The translations under genes and the position numbers were made by a program. The notes below the pieces were generated by a model, which saw only the letters and a list, made by a program, of their open reading frames with translations, had not been told where the DNA came from and ran no database searches. 64,000 nucleotides of DNA from Leptospira adleri (GTDB lineage: Bacteria > Spirochaetota > Leptospiria > Leptospirales > Leptospiraceae): contig NZ_NPDU01000025.1 of the NCBI RefSeq assembly GCF_002811985.1, forward strand, positions 1-64,000, in the 5' to 3' direction. Numbering within the stretch: position 1 is the stretch's first letter; every line of letters starts with the position of its first letter. Positions 53,438-63,800 of this stretch are shown here, piece by piece.

Positions 53438-54607
53438 CTATTTTGCACGTGCAGGAAATTTAAAACCGCTCCCCGGAATGTAAGGATATTTTTTTAGAAT
53501 TTCTTTTCGATCAGGAAAAGGTAAACCAAATTCCTCGGTTGCAATCAATTCTCCTTCTACGATGGTTTTAGAAAAACTGAACTCTTTCGAAATATCCAAG
53601 CTAACCGTCGGTTCTTCCAACCAGTGAACATTATCAAAAGCTAATGCGACTTCTTTATTAGCGGCAAAGGCAAGTGAACTTCCCCACACATGCATAGAAA
53701 TCTTCATTCCATACTTTTTTGCCAGTTTACAAATTCGTATTGCCGCAGTGATTCCTCCACAATGCGTAACGTCCGGTTGCAAATAATCTACGCTCTGATT
53801 AGAAATATAACTTTCAAAATCGAGCTTAGAAGATAAAGCCTCACCTCCGGCAATTGGAATTGAAATGTGCGTTTTTAATTCCTTATAGTCGAGTAAATTA
53901 TCCGGCGCAAGGGGCTCTTCGATCCAAGTTAAATTGAACTTTTCGACCTGCTTTAATTGTTTTTTTGCGATCTCGATAGTCCACGGCGGGTTGATAGTCC
54001 CCATAATTGCGTCGACCATTAGTTCTTTCGAATTTCCTAAAATATTCTTAGCTTTTTCGATTCTCTCTAAATCATTCTCCCAAGATTGAAAACCTACCCT
54101 CATCTTGTAGCTATTATGACCCAACGAAATTTGCGTATTTACATCTTCTTCTATCTCTTTTGGCGTGAACGCAGCCGATCCGCCTGAAGCATAAACTTTA
54201 ATCTTTTTTTTTGATTGATCGATAGTTATTAGCCCGGCAATGGTTTTCTTTTCATACTTGGATTTAATGTCCCAAAGAGCTATGTCAATAGCGCTGTATG
54301 CAGACCGAAAGAAACCGCTTCTGGTTACGAATGGAATATGAATTCTATCGTATAAAAACTCAGGATTAAGAGCATCCTCGCCAACTAATTCATCGGAGAA
54401 TATCTTGATTACTTCTATAAAACTTTCCGGCGCGTAAATGGCACAATACGCTTCTCCGTAACCGAGCACACCTTCCGAAGTTTCGATCTCAACGAAACCG
54501 AGCGTCTTCGCACCCAAGGGTTGACCCAAAACTTTTCCCGAGCCATAATTGGAAGACGACAAGAACGGTGTAACTTTAACAATTTTCATATTCGAGCATC
54601 CAATCAC
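53438..54607 (-). CDS. Mandelate racemase/muconate-lactonizing enzyme family protein
   Basis: Enolase-superfamily protein of 389 residues. The active-site set is complete: K168-x-R170, metal ligands D199, E230 or E231 and E256, the Asp/His dyad D279 and H306. Members abstract a proton alpha to a carboxylate, for example sugar-acid dehydratases or racemases. The GTG start at 54607 overlaps the GT2 stop by 4 nt; an ATG at 54589 is also possible. Its position among NeuB, dehydrogenase and NeuA genes is unusual and hints at a sugar-acid step in this branch. Confidence 0.85.
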   Translation of the reverse strand: MIGCSNMKIVKVTPFLSSSNYGSGKVLGQPLGAKTLGFVEIETSEGVLGYGEAYCAIYAPESFIEVIKIFSDELVGEDALNPEFLYDRIHIPFVTRSGFFRSAYSAIDIALWDIKSKYEKKTIAGLITIDQSKKKIKVYASGGSAAFTPKEIEEDVNTQISLGHNSYKMRVGFQSWENDLERIEKAKNILGNSKELMVDAIMGTINPPWTIEIAKKQLKQVEKFNLTWIEEPLAPDNLLDYKELKTHISIPIAGGEALSSKLDFESYISNQSVDYLQPDVTHCGGITAAIRICKLAKKYGMKISMHVWGSSLAFAANKEVALAFDNVHWLEEPTVSLDISKEFSFSKTIVEGELIATEEFGLPFPDRKEILKKYPYIPGSGFKFPARAK

Positions 54608-55914
54608 TGAACTTCTTTAAATCTAAACGAGGTTTTAAAATCGTGAACGGAAAGAATTCCGATTTTTCCTCCAACCATTTTACCGGAACGAATTACCCAG
54701 GAGGAAGTAAGACATCCAAGGCCATACATTGCCTTATATTGAGGGACCCTATCCTTTCTCGATTTCAGAGATGAATCGGTTTCCTTATAACCATCGTCGG
54801 CAGTTTGAACCCAATAATGGCCAAAATCGACTAGCCCCGGAAAAATCGTGTCACATCCTTTGTATTGCGCATCCACGACCAGCTCGTTAAAAATTGTGTC
54901 GGGTCTATTTAAGTAATCATAATTAATATAAAGAATAGAATCAGGATAAATATCGGTGGACTCAAGTCGAGTAAGAACGTTTTGGAGAAGTTCATCCAAA
55001 CTAGACTCTTTTTCCTTATCTATTTTATCTCTATCAATCCAACCCACGCGAAGATCGTTTGCAATTTTTGCATTATTTGATACGATAAATATGTTCTTTA
55101 TATATGAACATTGACTAGCCTGCTGAACGGCGTTTTCTACCAATCTGATCTCTTCTTTCTTTAACTCTGAATCCGTTAAAATCGGAATTATTGCGGTAAC
55201 ATAAATATTCTCCGGTTTTAAGAATTCAGGTAATTCCGCAAAAATTTCACCGTCTACCTTCTCTATGATCGAAACGACCCCCTTTGCGCGAGAAGGAGAA
55301 TTCCCCTGATGGAGACCATGGTAATGATAGACTGAAGCCTCCGGATCATAAACGATCTGATATCCGGCCTCGGTTATCGTTTTACCCCATACCCGATCTT
55401 CGATATTCGTGACTTCTTCGTCGAAGGGATATTTTTCCCAGATATCCCTTCTAAACATGCTATTGGCGTTGTGAAAAAAATAATCCTTAATCTGAACCCT
55501 ACGATCCTGTCCGAAGACGATTAAAAGATCTCTTTTATCGACCGGATCCGTAAAACTCAAAGGCAATTGCCTTCCATACACCGCGGCATATTTTTCGTTT
55601 TCATCGAAATTTTTTCGAAGGGTGGAAAGCCAATTCGTATTTTTAGGAATACAATGCGCCGACAAACATACTATATATTTTCCCGTAGAAGCTCGAATCC
55701 CCTCGTTGATCGCCAGGCCGGGTTTAAATTTGGAAATATTAACAAGTTTCGTAATTGGAAATCGTTTCGCAACTTGTACGGTATGATCCGTACTTTCATT
55801 ATCGACTAAAATGATTTCAAAGTCTTTAAAGTCTTGATTGTAGAGAGTACGAAGACAATGACCGATCCACCTCTCTTCGTTTTTTGTCCTAACTATGATG
55901 GAAATTTCTGCCAT
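54604..55914 (-). CDS. GT2 glycosyltransferase with C-terminal extension
   Basis: Protein of 436 residues with an N-terminal GT-A domain: ISIIVRTKNEERWIGHCL at 5-22, VDNESTDHT near 37-45, and NIEDRVWGKTITEAGYQI near 170-187. Residues about 235-436 form a second nucleotidyltransferase-like region (FAELPEFLKPENIYVTAIIPILTDSELK) that resembles CMP-sugar-synthetase folds only weakly. It lies 6 nt after neuB paralogue 3 and overlaps the enolase-type gene by 4 nt. It could transfer the sugar of this module. The role of the C-terminal part is unknown. Confidence 0.8.
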   Translation of the reverse strand: MAEISIIVRTKNEERWIGHCLRTLYNQDFKDFEIILVDNESTDHTVQVAKRFPITKLVNISKFKPGLAINEGIRASTGKYIVCLSAHCIPKNTNWLSTLRKNFDENEKYAAVYGRQLPLSFTDPVDKRDLLIVFGQDRRVQIKDYFFHNANSMFRRDIWEKYPFDEEVTNIEDRVWGKTITEAGYQIVYDPEASVYHYHGLHQGNSPSRAKGVVSIIEKVDGEIFAELPEFLKPENIYVTAIIPILTDSELKKEEIRLVENAVQQASQCSYIKNIFIVSNNAKIANDLRVGWIDRDKIDKEKESSLDELLQNVLTRLESTDIYPDSILYINYDYLNRPDTIFNELVVDAQYKGCDTIFPGLVDFGHYWVQTADDGYKETDSSLKSRKDRVPQYKAMYGLGCLTSSWVIRSGKMVGGKIGILSVHDFKTSFRFKEVQ

Positions 55915-55920
55915 AGTCTA

Positions 55921-56970
55921 TCAGCCTATCATTTCAGGAAGAATCAAGATATCTTCCTGAATATCGGTTGTCGCAACTTTTCCGAGAAGTTTAGGTAAAT
56001 CATAACTTGCATATCCAGTTCCCGGACCCTTATAAGACAACATAGATTCTTCTATCTTGGTTCCTTTCTTAATGGCCATCTTAGAAGCAATGGATATTCT
56101 TTGTTGATCTCTTTTGATCTTTTCTTCGGGAAGAAGTCTTTTGACTCCATCCCCCATCATCTTGTCGATATTTCTTACGGAATTGACTAAAGACTTCAGA
56201 TCGGCAGGATTGAGTGAAATTTTATGATCAAATCCCATCATATTGTTATCTAGTGTTATATGTCGCTCGATGATACAAGCTCCCCTAGCGACGGCTGCTA
56301 GAGTTGCCTGACTACTAACGGAAAATTCTTCATGTCCGGAATATCCCACCGGTACTCCGTATCTTTCCTTTAAAAAATCGATCAGTTTCAGATTTACCAA
56401 TTCAAGCGGAGTCGGATAAGCGGAGACACAATGAAGTAAGGCGAAAGGACATTGGGCGTCTTTAACGATAGAAACAGTATGATCCAATTCTTCTAAGGTC
56501 GACATCCCCGTAGAAATGATCAGCGGTTTTTGTCTCCTTGCTAAATATCGAATCAAAGGAATGAAGGTCAAATTGTGGCTGGCGCTTTTAACGACCTCTA
56601 AATCCAACTTCTCGACTGTTTTAGCCGATTCCAGATCGAAAGGAGTCAGAAAGAAATTAATCTTTTTTTGCGCGGAATATTTTTTGAGTTCCAAAAGTTC
56701 ATCGTCTGAAAATTCAACGAACTCCCTAACCTCACGATAGGTCTTTCCAAATTCAGGAAAACGATTGTCCGGTGCGTCCAGGAAGGAATTGATCGCGAGA
56801 TTCTTTACATCCCTTTTTTGAAACTTCACTGCGTCGCAACCGCTTTCGACGGCTACATCGATCAACTTTTTGGCGATATCTAAGGAGCCGTTGTGATTCA
56901 AACCGATTTCAGCGATAATAAACGTTGGCTTCCCTTCTCCGACTTCTTGATCAAATAACTTTAAATACAT
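55921..56970 (-). CDS. neuB: NeuB-like nonulosonate synthase (paralogue 3)
   Basis: NeuB-family PEP-condensing synthase of 349 residues. EIGLNHNG at 21-28, DAVKFQKRD at 46-54, IERHITLDNNMMGFDHKISL and a C-terminal SAF domain (SMLSYKGPGTGYASYDL) are present. DHKISL and the KRD after DAVKFQ differ from both other NeuB copies, so the substrate may differ. It is 48 nt downstream of the epimerase gene at 57019 and starts a module with a GT2, an enolase-type enzyme, a dehydrogenase and NeuA. Confidence 0.9.
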   Translation of the reverse strand: MYLKLFDQEVGEGKPTFIIAEIGLNHNGSLDIAKKLIDVAVESGCDAVKFQKRDVKNLAINSFLDAPDNRFPEFGKTYREVREFVEFSDDELLELKKYSAQKKINFFLTPFDLESAKTVEKLDLEVVKSASHNLTFIPLIRYLARRQKPLIISTGMSTLEELDHTVSIVKDAQCPFALLHCVSAYPTPLELVNLKLIDFLKERYGVPVGYSGHEEFSVSSQATLAAVARGACIIERHITLDNNMMGFDHKISLNPADLKSLVNSVRNIDKMMGDGVKRLLPEEKIKRDQQRISIASKMAIKKGTKIEESMLSYKGPGTGYASYDLPKLLGKVATTDIQEDILILPEMIG

Positions 56971-57018
56971 TCGTTTACACTCATTTATGAATTTTTTAAT
57001 ATGAAAGAAAAGTCCGCT

Positions 57019-58071
57019 TTAAGATCTATAAAACCTATTGTACCACTCTACAAATTTTGCAATGCCCTCTTTCACAGGCGTGTTGGGTTTATAACCGAAT
57101 ACAACTTCCAAATCCGTCGTATCCGCCCAGGTTGATACAACATCTCCTTTTTGCATCGGAAGAAAATTAAGGACCGCCTTCTTCCCTATTGCATCTTCTA
57201 TGGCTTGAATAAACTCTAGGAGTTGAACCGGCGACGAATTTCCAATATTGTAAATCTTATACGGGGCAACGGAAGAGGAAGGATTCGGGGAATCTGAATT
57301 CCAATTGAGATCTTGGGTCGCCGGACGCTCGATAACTTTAACAACGCCATCTACGACGTCGTCAATATAAGTAAAATCCCTTTTCATTTTACCTTCGTTG
57401 TAAACATCCAACGGAGCGCCTTCAATGACGGCTTTTGTAAAAAGAAAAATCGCCATATCGGGACGGCCCCAAGGTCCGTAAACCGTGAAAAAACGTAAAC
57501 CAGTAGTTGGAAGTTTATACAAATGACTATAGACATGCGCCATGAGTTCATTGGATTTTTTACTAGCCGCATATAAACTTACCGGATGATCCGTATTCTG
57601 ATCGGTTTGAAAAGGCATTCGAGTATTCAGACCATAAATGGAGGAACTGGACGCATATACAAGGTGAGAAACTCCGAACTTTCTACAGGATTCAAGTATA
57701 TTCAAAGTTCCTAATATGTTGGAATTTAAATAAGCGTGCGGATTAGTTAAGCTATATCTGACTCCGGCTTGAGCCGCCAGATGACAAACCTTTTCGAAAT
57801 TCTCGGATTGAAACAACGATTCTATCCCTGTAGTGTCCGCCAAATCCATTAATACGAATTTATATCTTGGACTTGTTCTACTTATCAGAATTTTGCCCGG
57901 TTGTATGGAAGCAGTATCAATTCCGGATTCCTCCAATCTTGCCTTTTTGAGAGAAACGTCGTAATAATTGTTTAGGTTGTCCAATCCGACAATCTCGTGG
58001 CCTTCGCGAATCAATTTTTGCACGGTATGAAACCCGATGAATCCAGCTGATCCTGTGACAAGAATTTTCAT
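57019..58071 (-). CDS. UDP-glucuronate 4-epimerase-like SDR
   Basis: Extended SDR of 350 residues, most similar by motif to UDP-glucuronate 4-epimerases (Cap1J/LspL). ILVTGSAGFIGFHTVQKL at 3-20 binds NAD, the catalytic pair is Y167/K171 in YAASK, and GPWGRPDMAIFLFTKAVIEG near 206-225 is typical of this group. It would supply UDP-GalA from UDP-GlcA; UDP-Glc dehydrogenase is not in the window. It follows the ABC transporter gene by 11 nt. Confidence 0.87.
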   Translation of the reverse strand: MKILVTGSAGFIGFHTVQKLIREGHEIVGLDNLNNYYDVSLKKARLEESGIDTASIQPGKILISRTSPRYKFVLMDLADTTGIESLFQSENFEKVCHLAAQAGVRYSLTNPHAYLNSNILGTLNILESCRKFGVSHLVYASSSSIYGLNTRMPFQTDQNTDHPVSLYAASKKSNELMAHVYSHLYKLPTTGLRFFTVYGPWGRPDMAIFLFTKAVIEGAPLDVYNEGKMKRDFTYIDDVVDGVVKVIERPATQDLNWNSDSPNPSSSVAPYKIYNIGNSSPVQLLEFIQAIEDAIGKKAVLNFLPMQKGDVVSTWADTTDLEVVFGYKPNTPVKEGIAKFVEWYNRFYRS

Positions 58072-58082
58072 ATCGTATCTAC

Positions 58083-59876
58083 TTATCCGCGTCTGGAAAA
58101 CAATTCGTCGTATTTTCCAATTCTTTCAATTCGTCCCGAATTCAATTCAACTATCTTGTCGCAATTTTGAACCGTCGATAATCGGTGTGCGATCATCAGA
58201 ATCGTTAAATCTTTACCCAAGCCTTCGATCGAATCCATAACCGTTTTTTCGGTTTCCGTATCCAACGCGCTAGTTGCTTCATCGAAAACGATGACGGAAG
58301 CGTCCTTATATAAGGCTCTTGCTATTCCGATTCGCTGTTTTTGCCCTCCGGAAAGACGGACCCCTCTTTCACCCACTTGCGTATCATATCCGTCTTTCAG
58401 ACTTTCTATATGTTCTGCGATCTTTGCCTGTTCAGCGACTCGTTTTACTTTTTCAAGATCAATCTTATCGGAAGAAACGCCTAACGCTATATTTTCCGTA
58501 ATGGAACTATCGGATAAAAAAATAGATTGAGGAACATTGGCGATACAGGATTGCCAAGCTCGAATATTTTCCTCAATTAAAGGAACTCCGTCGATGAATA
58601 CGTTTCCTTGACTCGGCTTCAGAAGTCCCATTATAATATCGAGGAGCGTGCTCTTCCCGCTACCGGTTTGTCCGATAAAACCAATCCGAGCTCCTTTCGA
58701 AATTCTAAGATCTAAATCGCGTAAAATCCAAGGGCCGTCTTCCTGATATCGGAAAGATACGTTATTTAACGAAAGTTCGGATTGAAATATCATCGGCGCG
58801 GGAGGAGGTAAAAGAGCGTAAGAAGGTAGAGGTTGATTCAGTAAATCCAAAACGTCTTCCAAAGTCGCCTTAGAACCTTTGATCATTGCCCAGCCTTGAT
58901 AAGCCTGTTGAAGAATTGGAAGAAGTCTTTGCGCGCTCAGAGCCAGTGCGCCTAAAAGTGGAAGAGACGATTGAAGGTCGCCTTCCCTCATTGCGGTCGT
59001 ATATGCAAGACCGGCAATCAAAACCATTCCTAACGTTTCGATTACAAATTTAGGGCTGGCGGCGGTAAACGAGGATAGAGCCGATGCCTTTCTTAATTTT
59101 TGATCCGATTCTTTGAAAATTTCCGTATAAAAATTTTGATTGCCCGTCAGGATGACGTCCCTGATGCCTCCAAGTCCATCCTGAAGAAGACGCATAACGT
59201 GCGAATGCTCCTTCGACTCTACGTAACTATTTTTTGTAAGTTGCTTACGGACGAAGAACGCGAAAAGAACGTAGATTGCGCCGAAGGAAAGCATGATGCT
59301 GCTCAAAAGAATCGGATCCAACTGGATCAAAAATCCCAAAACGGAAAAAACTATAAAAATAGAACTGATGATTTGAACGATAGGAAGAACTATGGAACCG
59401 ATCATTCTTTTTGACTTGGTTAAAATTCCGGTTACAACTTCACTACTGTTTCTGTCGATATGTACTCGATACGGCTGAAACAAAGTCTTTCTATAAATAT
59501 CGATGCTAAGATCGGTTCCGACCGCAAAAGACAACCTATTACTTACCCAGAGAAGCAAAAGCCTCATACCGCCGGCAAGTATGGAAGCGAAAATAAAAAT
59601 GGCCGTCATGGGGAAAAGCAGCTGATTAGGATTCGAAATATTCAAAAACTTGAATAGAGGAAACAGATATTCCAATTCGAATACTTTCTTGGGCATCGTC
59701 AATGCGCTCAAAAAAGGAAGAACCGCACCGATACTAAACGCCTCGGTAAAGGAAGTGCCAATGATCAAAACGATCAATAGAATAAATTGTCTTTTTCGGC
59801 GCGGAGAAAAGTGTCTCCAAAGGGTTTTCAAAGATTTTAATAGTGGTTTAGAAGACATTTTATTAATACGATTCAC
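58083..59876 (-). CDS. ABC transporter, PglK/MsbA-type lipid-linked glycan flippase
   Basis: Half-size ABC exporter of 597 residues: a membrane domain with six helices in residues about 30-335 and a nucleotide-binding domain with Walker [10 protein letters not shown] at 402-410, signature LSGGQ at 508-512 and Walker [10 protein letters not shown] at 531-539. It resembles PglK/MsbA, which flip lipid-linked glycans. This would be a second way to export an undecaprenyl-linked unit besides the Wzx gene at 3994. An ATG seven codons downstream of the chosen start is an alternative. About 184 nt without a gene separate it from the polymerase-like gene. Confidence 0.88.
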   Translation of the reverse strand: MNRINKMSSKPLLKSLKTLWRHFSPRRKRQFILLIVLIIGTSFTEAFSIGAVLPFLSALTMPKKVFELEYLFPLFKFLNISNPNQLLFPMTAIFIFASILAGGMRLLLLWVSNRLSFAVGTDLSIDIYRKTLFQPYRVHIDRNSSEVVTGILTKSKRMIGSIVLPIVQIISSIFIVFSVLGFLIQLDPILLSSIMLSFGAIYVLFAFFVRKQLTKNSYVESKEHSHVMRLLQDGLGGIRDVILTGNQNFYTEIFKESDQKLRKASALSSFTAASPKFVIETLGMVLIAGLAYTTAMREGDLQSSLPLLGALALSAQRLLPILQQAYQGWAMIKGSKATLEDVLDLLNQPLPSYALLPPPAPMIFQSELSLNNVSFRYQEDGPWILRDLDLRISKGARIGFIGQTGSGKSTLLDIIMGLLKPSQGNVFIDGVPLIEENIRAWQSCIANVPQSIFLSDSSITENIALGVSSDKIDLEKVKRVAEQAKIAEHIESLKDGYDTQVGERGVRLSGGQKQRIGIARALYKDASVIVFDEATSALDTETEKTVMDSIEGLGKDLTILMIAHRLSTVQNCDKIVELNSGRIERIGKYDELFSRRG

Positions 59877-60060
59877 AAATCGGTGATTGAGCGCTGATTT
59901 GATTCCTTAAATACTTAGAAAAATATGCCATGAGAGCGTTTCCATACGTTGCATCCGAAATCACTTTCGCTCTCAAATATGAGAACAAAAGAAACACCCG
60001 AACGAACGCAAAAGCGAAGAAAGTAAAAATTCGACTATTGCAATAGACCCTAGGTTTATG

Positions 60061-61377
60061 CTAAACCGGTTGCTCGCTCGACATCGGCGGAGCGGCGGGT
60101 TTAGGAGGATTTTCCAATTGAATATTTAAGAAAACCGCTTTAAGAGAGAGCGCATAAATCGAAAAGAAAATGAACACATTTGAAGTCCTTAAAACGGTTG
60201 CGTAATGCCAGAGAGAGACAAAACCCACAAAAATAGCGGCCACAAAGGGGACGGAAAAAGCATTCTTCCTATTAAAAAATACAAACCCGATGACAGGATA
60301 TAATAATAAGAAGGCAAAGAGAGTGAAATAAAACAATCCATACTCCATAAAGATATTCAAAAGATCGATTTCGGAATGGGGAACTTTACAACGGCCGACA
60401 ATCGCGCAAAAATCGAATACCATATCCAATAAATCCAGAAAAGGATTTCCGGAATCCCCGATTCTTGTCATCCCCTTCCAACCTGCGTGATTCGACGAAA
60501 AACGATTCAGCATATTAGAAAAAAAGAATAGAGCTTTATTCAGAATTCGATCCGAAAAAACGAAAAAAAATACGATAAAACCGGAAACGAAACCCAATAT
60601 ACGATTTCTTTGTAGAAAAAAATTCCGATAAAAAAAGACAAGAAAAAGACCTCCGACGACGGCGGCGCCAATATTACTTGCTGATTGGCTCAAAAACAAT
60701 CCTACGGCGGATAAAAAAGCCACTAAGAACTCGGTCGAGACCAGCTTATTTTTTCTGATGGCTAAACCGCAAAAAAGGATTAGAATCATTGCAAGTAGGC
60801 TTCCCGATTCATGCGGACGAATCCCCAACAGTCCGCCGCTTCTAAAAATCCCTTTGGTACTGCCAAAGAAGTCTAACGTATCGGGACGAATTACGAGTTG
60901 TCTATTATAAGCTTTAAAATAGCCCATAGGATAAGGCAATAGATTCATTTCGTAACTGTCCCATGCTATGGAAAAGCTGATTATTATCGCAATCAAACCC
61001 AATATACGAATGATCCGCTTCTCTTCTAAGTCCAAAAACGCAAAGATAGAACAAGGAAATAGACCGGAATAAACAAACTTTACTGCCAGAGATCTATCTT
61101 CGGAAAAAAGCTCAGGGAGTATCCAAAAAAAGGAAATCACCAAGTTAATGATTAAGATTTTTGCAATGAAATAAAAAGGTTCGTTTTTTCGAGTTAGGCA
61201 GGCTTTTATTAATCCCCAAAGGGAAAGAAAAACTCCCATAAAAAAAGTTAAGTATATGGAAGGATACGCAAAACTACCGTCGTTCAAAATCAAAGGAACC
61301 AGAGCCCTTAAACTGCATAGCAGAAGGACAAGACTCCCAAACAAAATCACGAAATTATTATTTTGAAAAAACTTCAT
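60061..61377 (-). CDS. O-antigen polymerase/ligase-like membrane protein
   Basis: Polytopic membrane protein of 438 residues with about eleven hydrophobic helices. [16 protein letters not shown] segment near 187-201 contains a conserved-looking His, and a large loop at about 300-350 follows, the layout of Wzy_C/WaaL-type proteins (O-antigen ligase or polymerase). The C-terminal tail is proline-rich. It lies 49 nt after the Wzz-like gene, so it is probably the partner polymerase for the ABC/Wzz set or the ligase that joins O-antigen to lipid A-core. The Wzy gene at 5486 is a separate copy. Confidence 0.78.
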   Translation of the reverse strand: MKFFQNNNFVILFGSLVLLLCSLRALVPLILNDGSFAYPSIYLTFFMGVFLSLWGLIKACLTRKNEPFYFIAKILIINLVISFFWILPELFSEDRSLAVKFVYSGLFPCSIFAFLDLEEKRIIRILGLIAIIISFSIAWDSYEMNLLPYPMGYFKAYNRQLVIRPDTLDFFGSTKGIFRSGGLLGIRPHESGSLLAMILILFCGLAIRKNKLVSTEFLVAFLSAVGLFLSQSASNIGAAVVGGLFLVFFYRNFFLQRNRILGFVSGFIVFFFVFSDRILNKALFFFSNMLNRFSSNHAGWKGMTRIGDSGNPFLDLLDMVFDFCAIVGRCKVPHSEIDLLNIFMEYGLFYFTLFAFLLLYPVIGFVFFNRKNAFSVPFVAAIFVGFVSLWHYATVLRTSNVFIFFSIYALSLKAVFLNIQLENPPKPAAPPMSSEQPV

Positions 61378-61426
61378 TTATACTTGGAATTTCCAAGAAA
61401 AAAAGAGCAGGACCAATCTTTAATCT

Positions 61427-62104
61427 TTAGGTTTTTAAACGTTCGCTTGCGATTAAATTTCGCACTTCACTTATCAAATCCAAAAGGAAAATTCCGAAAA
61501 TAGCAAAAACTAATGATAAAGAAAAGCTCACTGACAAAATCAGCGACGGCTTCCATTTACTAACGGAGACTACATTTTGTTTTTTTAAAGCGATTTCCAC
61601 GACCTGATTCGGAAAGTAATTGTTCCTCAAACCGCTTTCAAGGACAGGACCCGAATTCGTTTTTTTCGAATCCTCGGCCAAAAAGGGAGAAATAACTTCC
61701 TTATGATAGGATAGGATTTTTTCCCTATCCTCTTCGTTCGTTTTAGTAACGATTCGAATCAAATTTCCGCTCGATTCATATTCGTATTCGACTTCTATCG
61801 GGAAAAGATTGCCCGCTCTAAAAGCATAAACCTCGCGAATTATTGTGGCCGCCTCCCCTAGAGGCGGTGCGCCGGCTGACGTAAGATATGGCATTGCAAG
61901 AAAGGTTGTATAAGACCATCTTTTTATTTCTTCAACCGGTGGACGCGTTTTAATAAAAAGAACTGCGCTAGACAACAAAAATAAAAAGAGAAAAATAGAG
62001 AGAAACGACCACTTTCTATCAAATATTTTTTTAATTAAATTTACAACTGCCGTGTTTTCCAAATTTTCGGAAAAATCCATATTATTTTTATATAAAGTAT
62101 TCAT
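61427..62104 (-). CDS. Wzz-like chain-length regulator
   Basis: Membrane protein of 225 residues. Two transmembrane segments (about 33-52 and 187-212) flank a periplasmic region of about 130 residues, which is the topology of polysaccharide copolymerases (Wzz). No clear proline-rich motif before the second helix is found, so the call rests on topology and position next to a polymerase gene. A GGAGG Shine-Dalgarno lies 11 nt upstream of the ATG at 62104. A 270-nt gap precedes it. Confidence 0.6.
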   Translation of the reverse strand: MNTLYKNNMDFSENLENTAVVNLIKKIFDRKWSFLSIFLFLFLLSSAVLFIKTRPPVEEIKRWSYTTFLAMPYLTSAGAPPLGEAATIIREVYAFRAGNLFPIEVEYEYESSGNLIRIVTKTNEEDREKILSYHKEVISPFLAEDSKKTNSGPVLESGLRNNYFPNQVVEIALKKQNVVSVSKWKPSLILSVSFSLSLVFAIFGIFLLDLISEVRNLIASERLKT

Positions 62105-62374
62105 TCAGCGTATAACCTCCAAAATTATAAACGATCTTCAAAACATATCAAGTGAGCAAATATCTTTGCTTTTCTTCCGATTCTTCCATTGCGGCAAATA
62201 ATGAGGCGGATGAAATTCCAGTCTCCGCCTTATTCTTATTAGCTTCCAATTTCGAGTTTTTTACGCGGATGACGGAAGCCATCTTGAATTATTTCCGTGA
62301 TTCCCTATCGATTCCCTTTTTTATGGAACTTCTGCCGGTTAGAATAACCTGACAAAAGTTAGGCGCAAACAATT
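62105..62374. other. Intergenic region with a hairpin, before the Wzz-like gene
   Basis: No real gene is seen here; a short plus-strand open frame (62152-62352) is not supported by any family or ribosome site. It contains an inverted repeat, AGGCGGA at 62204-62210 and TCCGCCT at 62224-62230 with a 13-nt loop, which could be a leader or attenuator structure but has no U-tract on the minus strand. The 3' end carries the GGAGG ribosome site of the Wzz-like gene. Confidence 0.5.
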
Positions 62375-63321
<947 letters not shown>

Positions 63322-63325
<4 letters not shown>

Positions 63326-63642
63326 TGTTCCTCGACTTCCTTTTTCAGTTCTTCGATCTCTTTTTGAATCTGTTCGTATTCCTGCATCTTCACTTTGAGA
63401 TAACGAACCGTGATCCTTGCCTTCTCTTCGAGACCCATCGGAGTCAGAAAATACGCGTAAGCCAACTTGTTCTTGCTGTTCTTAAAATTTCGAGCCTTGA
63501 CCCAACCCTTATCCATAAGGGCTTTCAGACAATAGTTCACCTTTCCTAGACTGATGCCCAGGATTTCGGAGATTTCTCTCTGGTTTACTTCCGGATTTTC
63601 TTCTAAGATTCTTAGAAGTTTGTGTCTGAGCGCGTCATCCAT
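63322..63642 (-). CDS. EPS-associated MarR-family transcriptional regulator
   Basis: Small regulator with a winged helix-turn-helix at about residues 1-60 ([30 protein letters not shown]) and a charged C-terminal coiled coil ([19 protein letters not shown]). It matches the EPS-associated MarR group found at the head of exopolysaccharide and O-antigen loci. I choose the ATG at 63642; a TTG at 63654 is also in frame. Its stop overlaps fcl by 4 nt. It is the first gene after the promoter region and may control the whole cluster, possibly by binding the palindrome at 63784-63800. Confidence 0.9.
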
Positions 63643-63747
63643 GGGAATTACCAAAAAAGAAGGGAAAATTCGACAAAATGAAGAATGGGACGGGATCTTT
63701 AAACACAGCTTCGCCGGGTCAATCCCATATTTGGAAAATCTTCACTC

Positions 63748-63776
63748 ATAAAAAGGGCGTATTTGCCTCCTGTCAA
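63748..63776 (-). promoter_or_regulatory. Probable sigma-70-type promoter before the MarR-type gene
   Basis: On the minus strand a perfect TTGACA (63776-63771) is followed after 17 nt by TTTTAT (63753-63748), four of six matches to the -10 consensus. It lies about 105 nt upstream of the regulator's start, which fits the head of the cluster. This is a motif match only. Confidence 0.55.
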
Positions 63777-63783
63777 GAAAATT

Positions 63784-63800
63784 TGTTCAACTCTTGAACA
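63784..63800. promoter_or_regulatory. Perfect palindrome TGTTCAA-CTC-TTGAACA, operator candidate
   Basis: Seven-base arms separated by three bases, located 7 nt upstream of the TTGACA -35 element at 63771-63776. Position and symmetry fit a dimeric regulator such as the MarR-type protein encoded immediately downstream. Binding is inferred. Confidence 0.55.

Noticed and set aside
59931..59975. Inverted repeat TGAGAGCG / CGCTCTCA between the ABC and polymerase-like genes
   Set aside because: The loop of 29 nt is long and the T-run follows at a distance, so it does not make a convincing intrinsic terminator.
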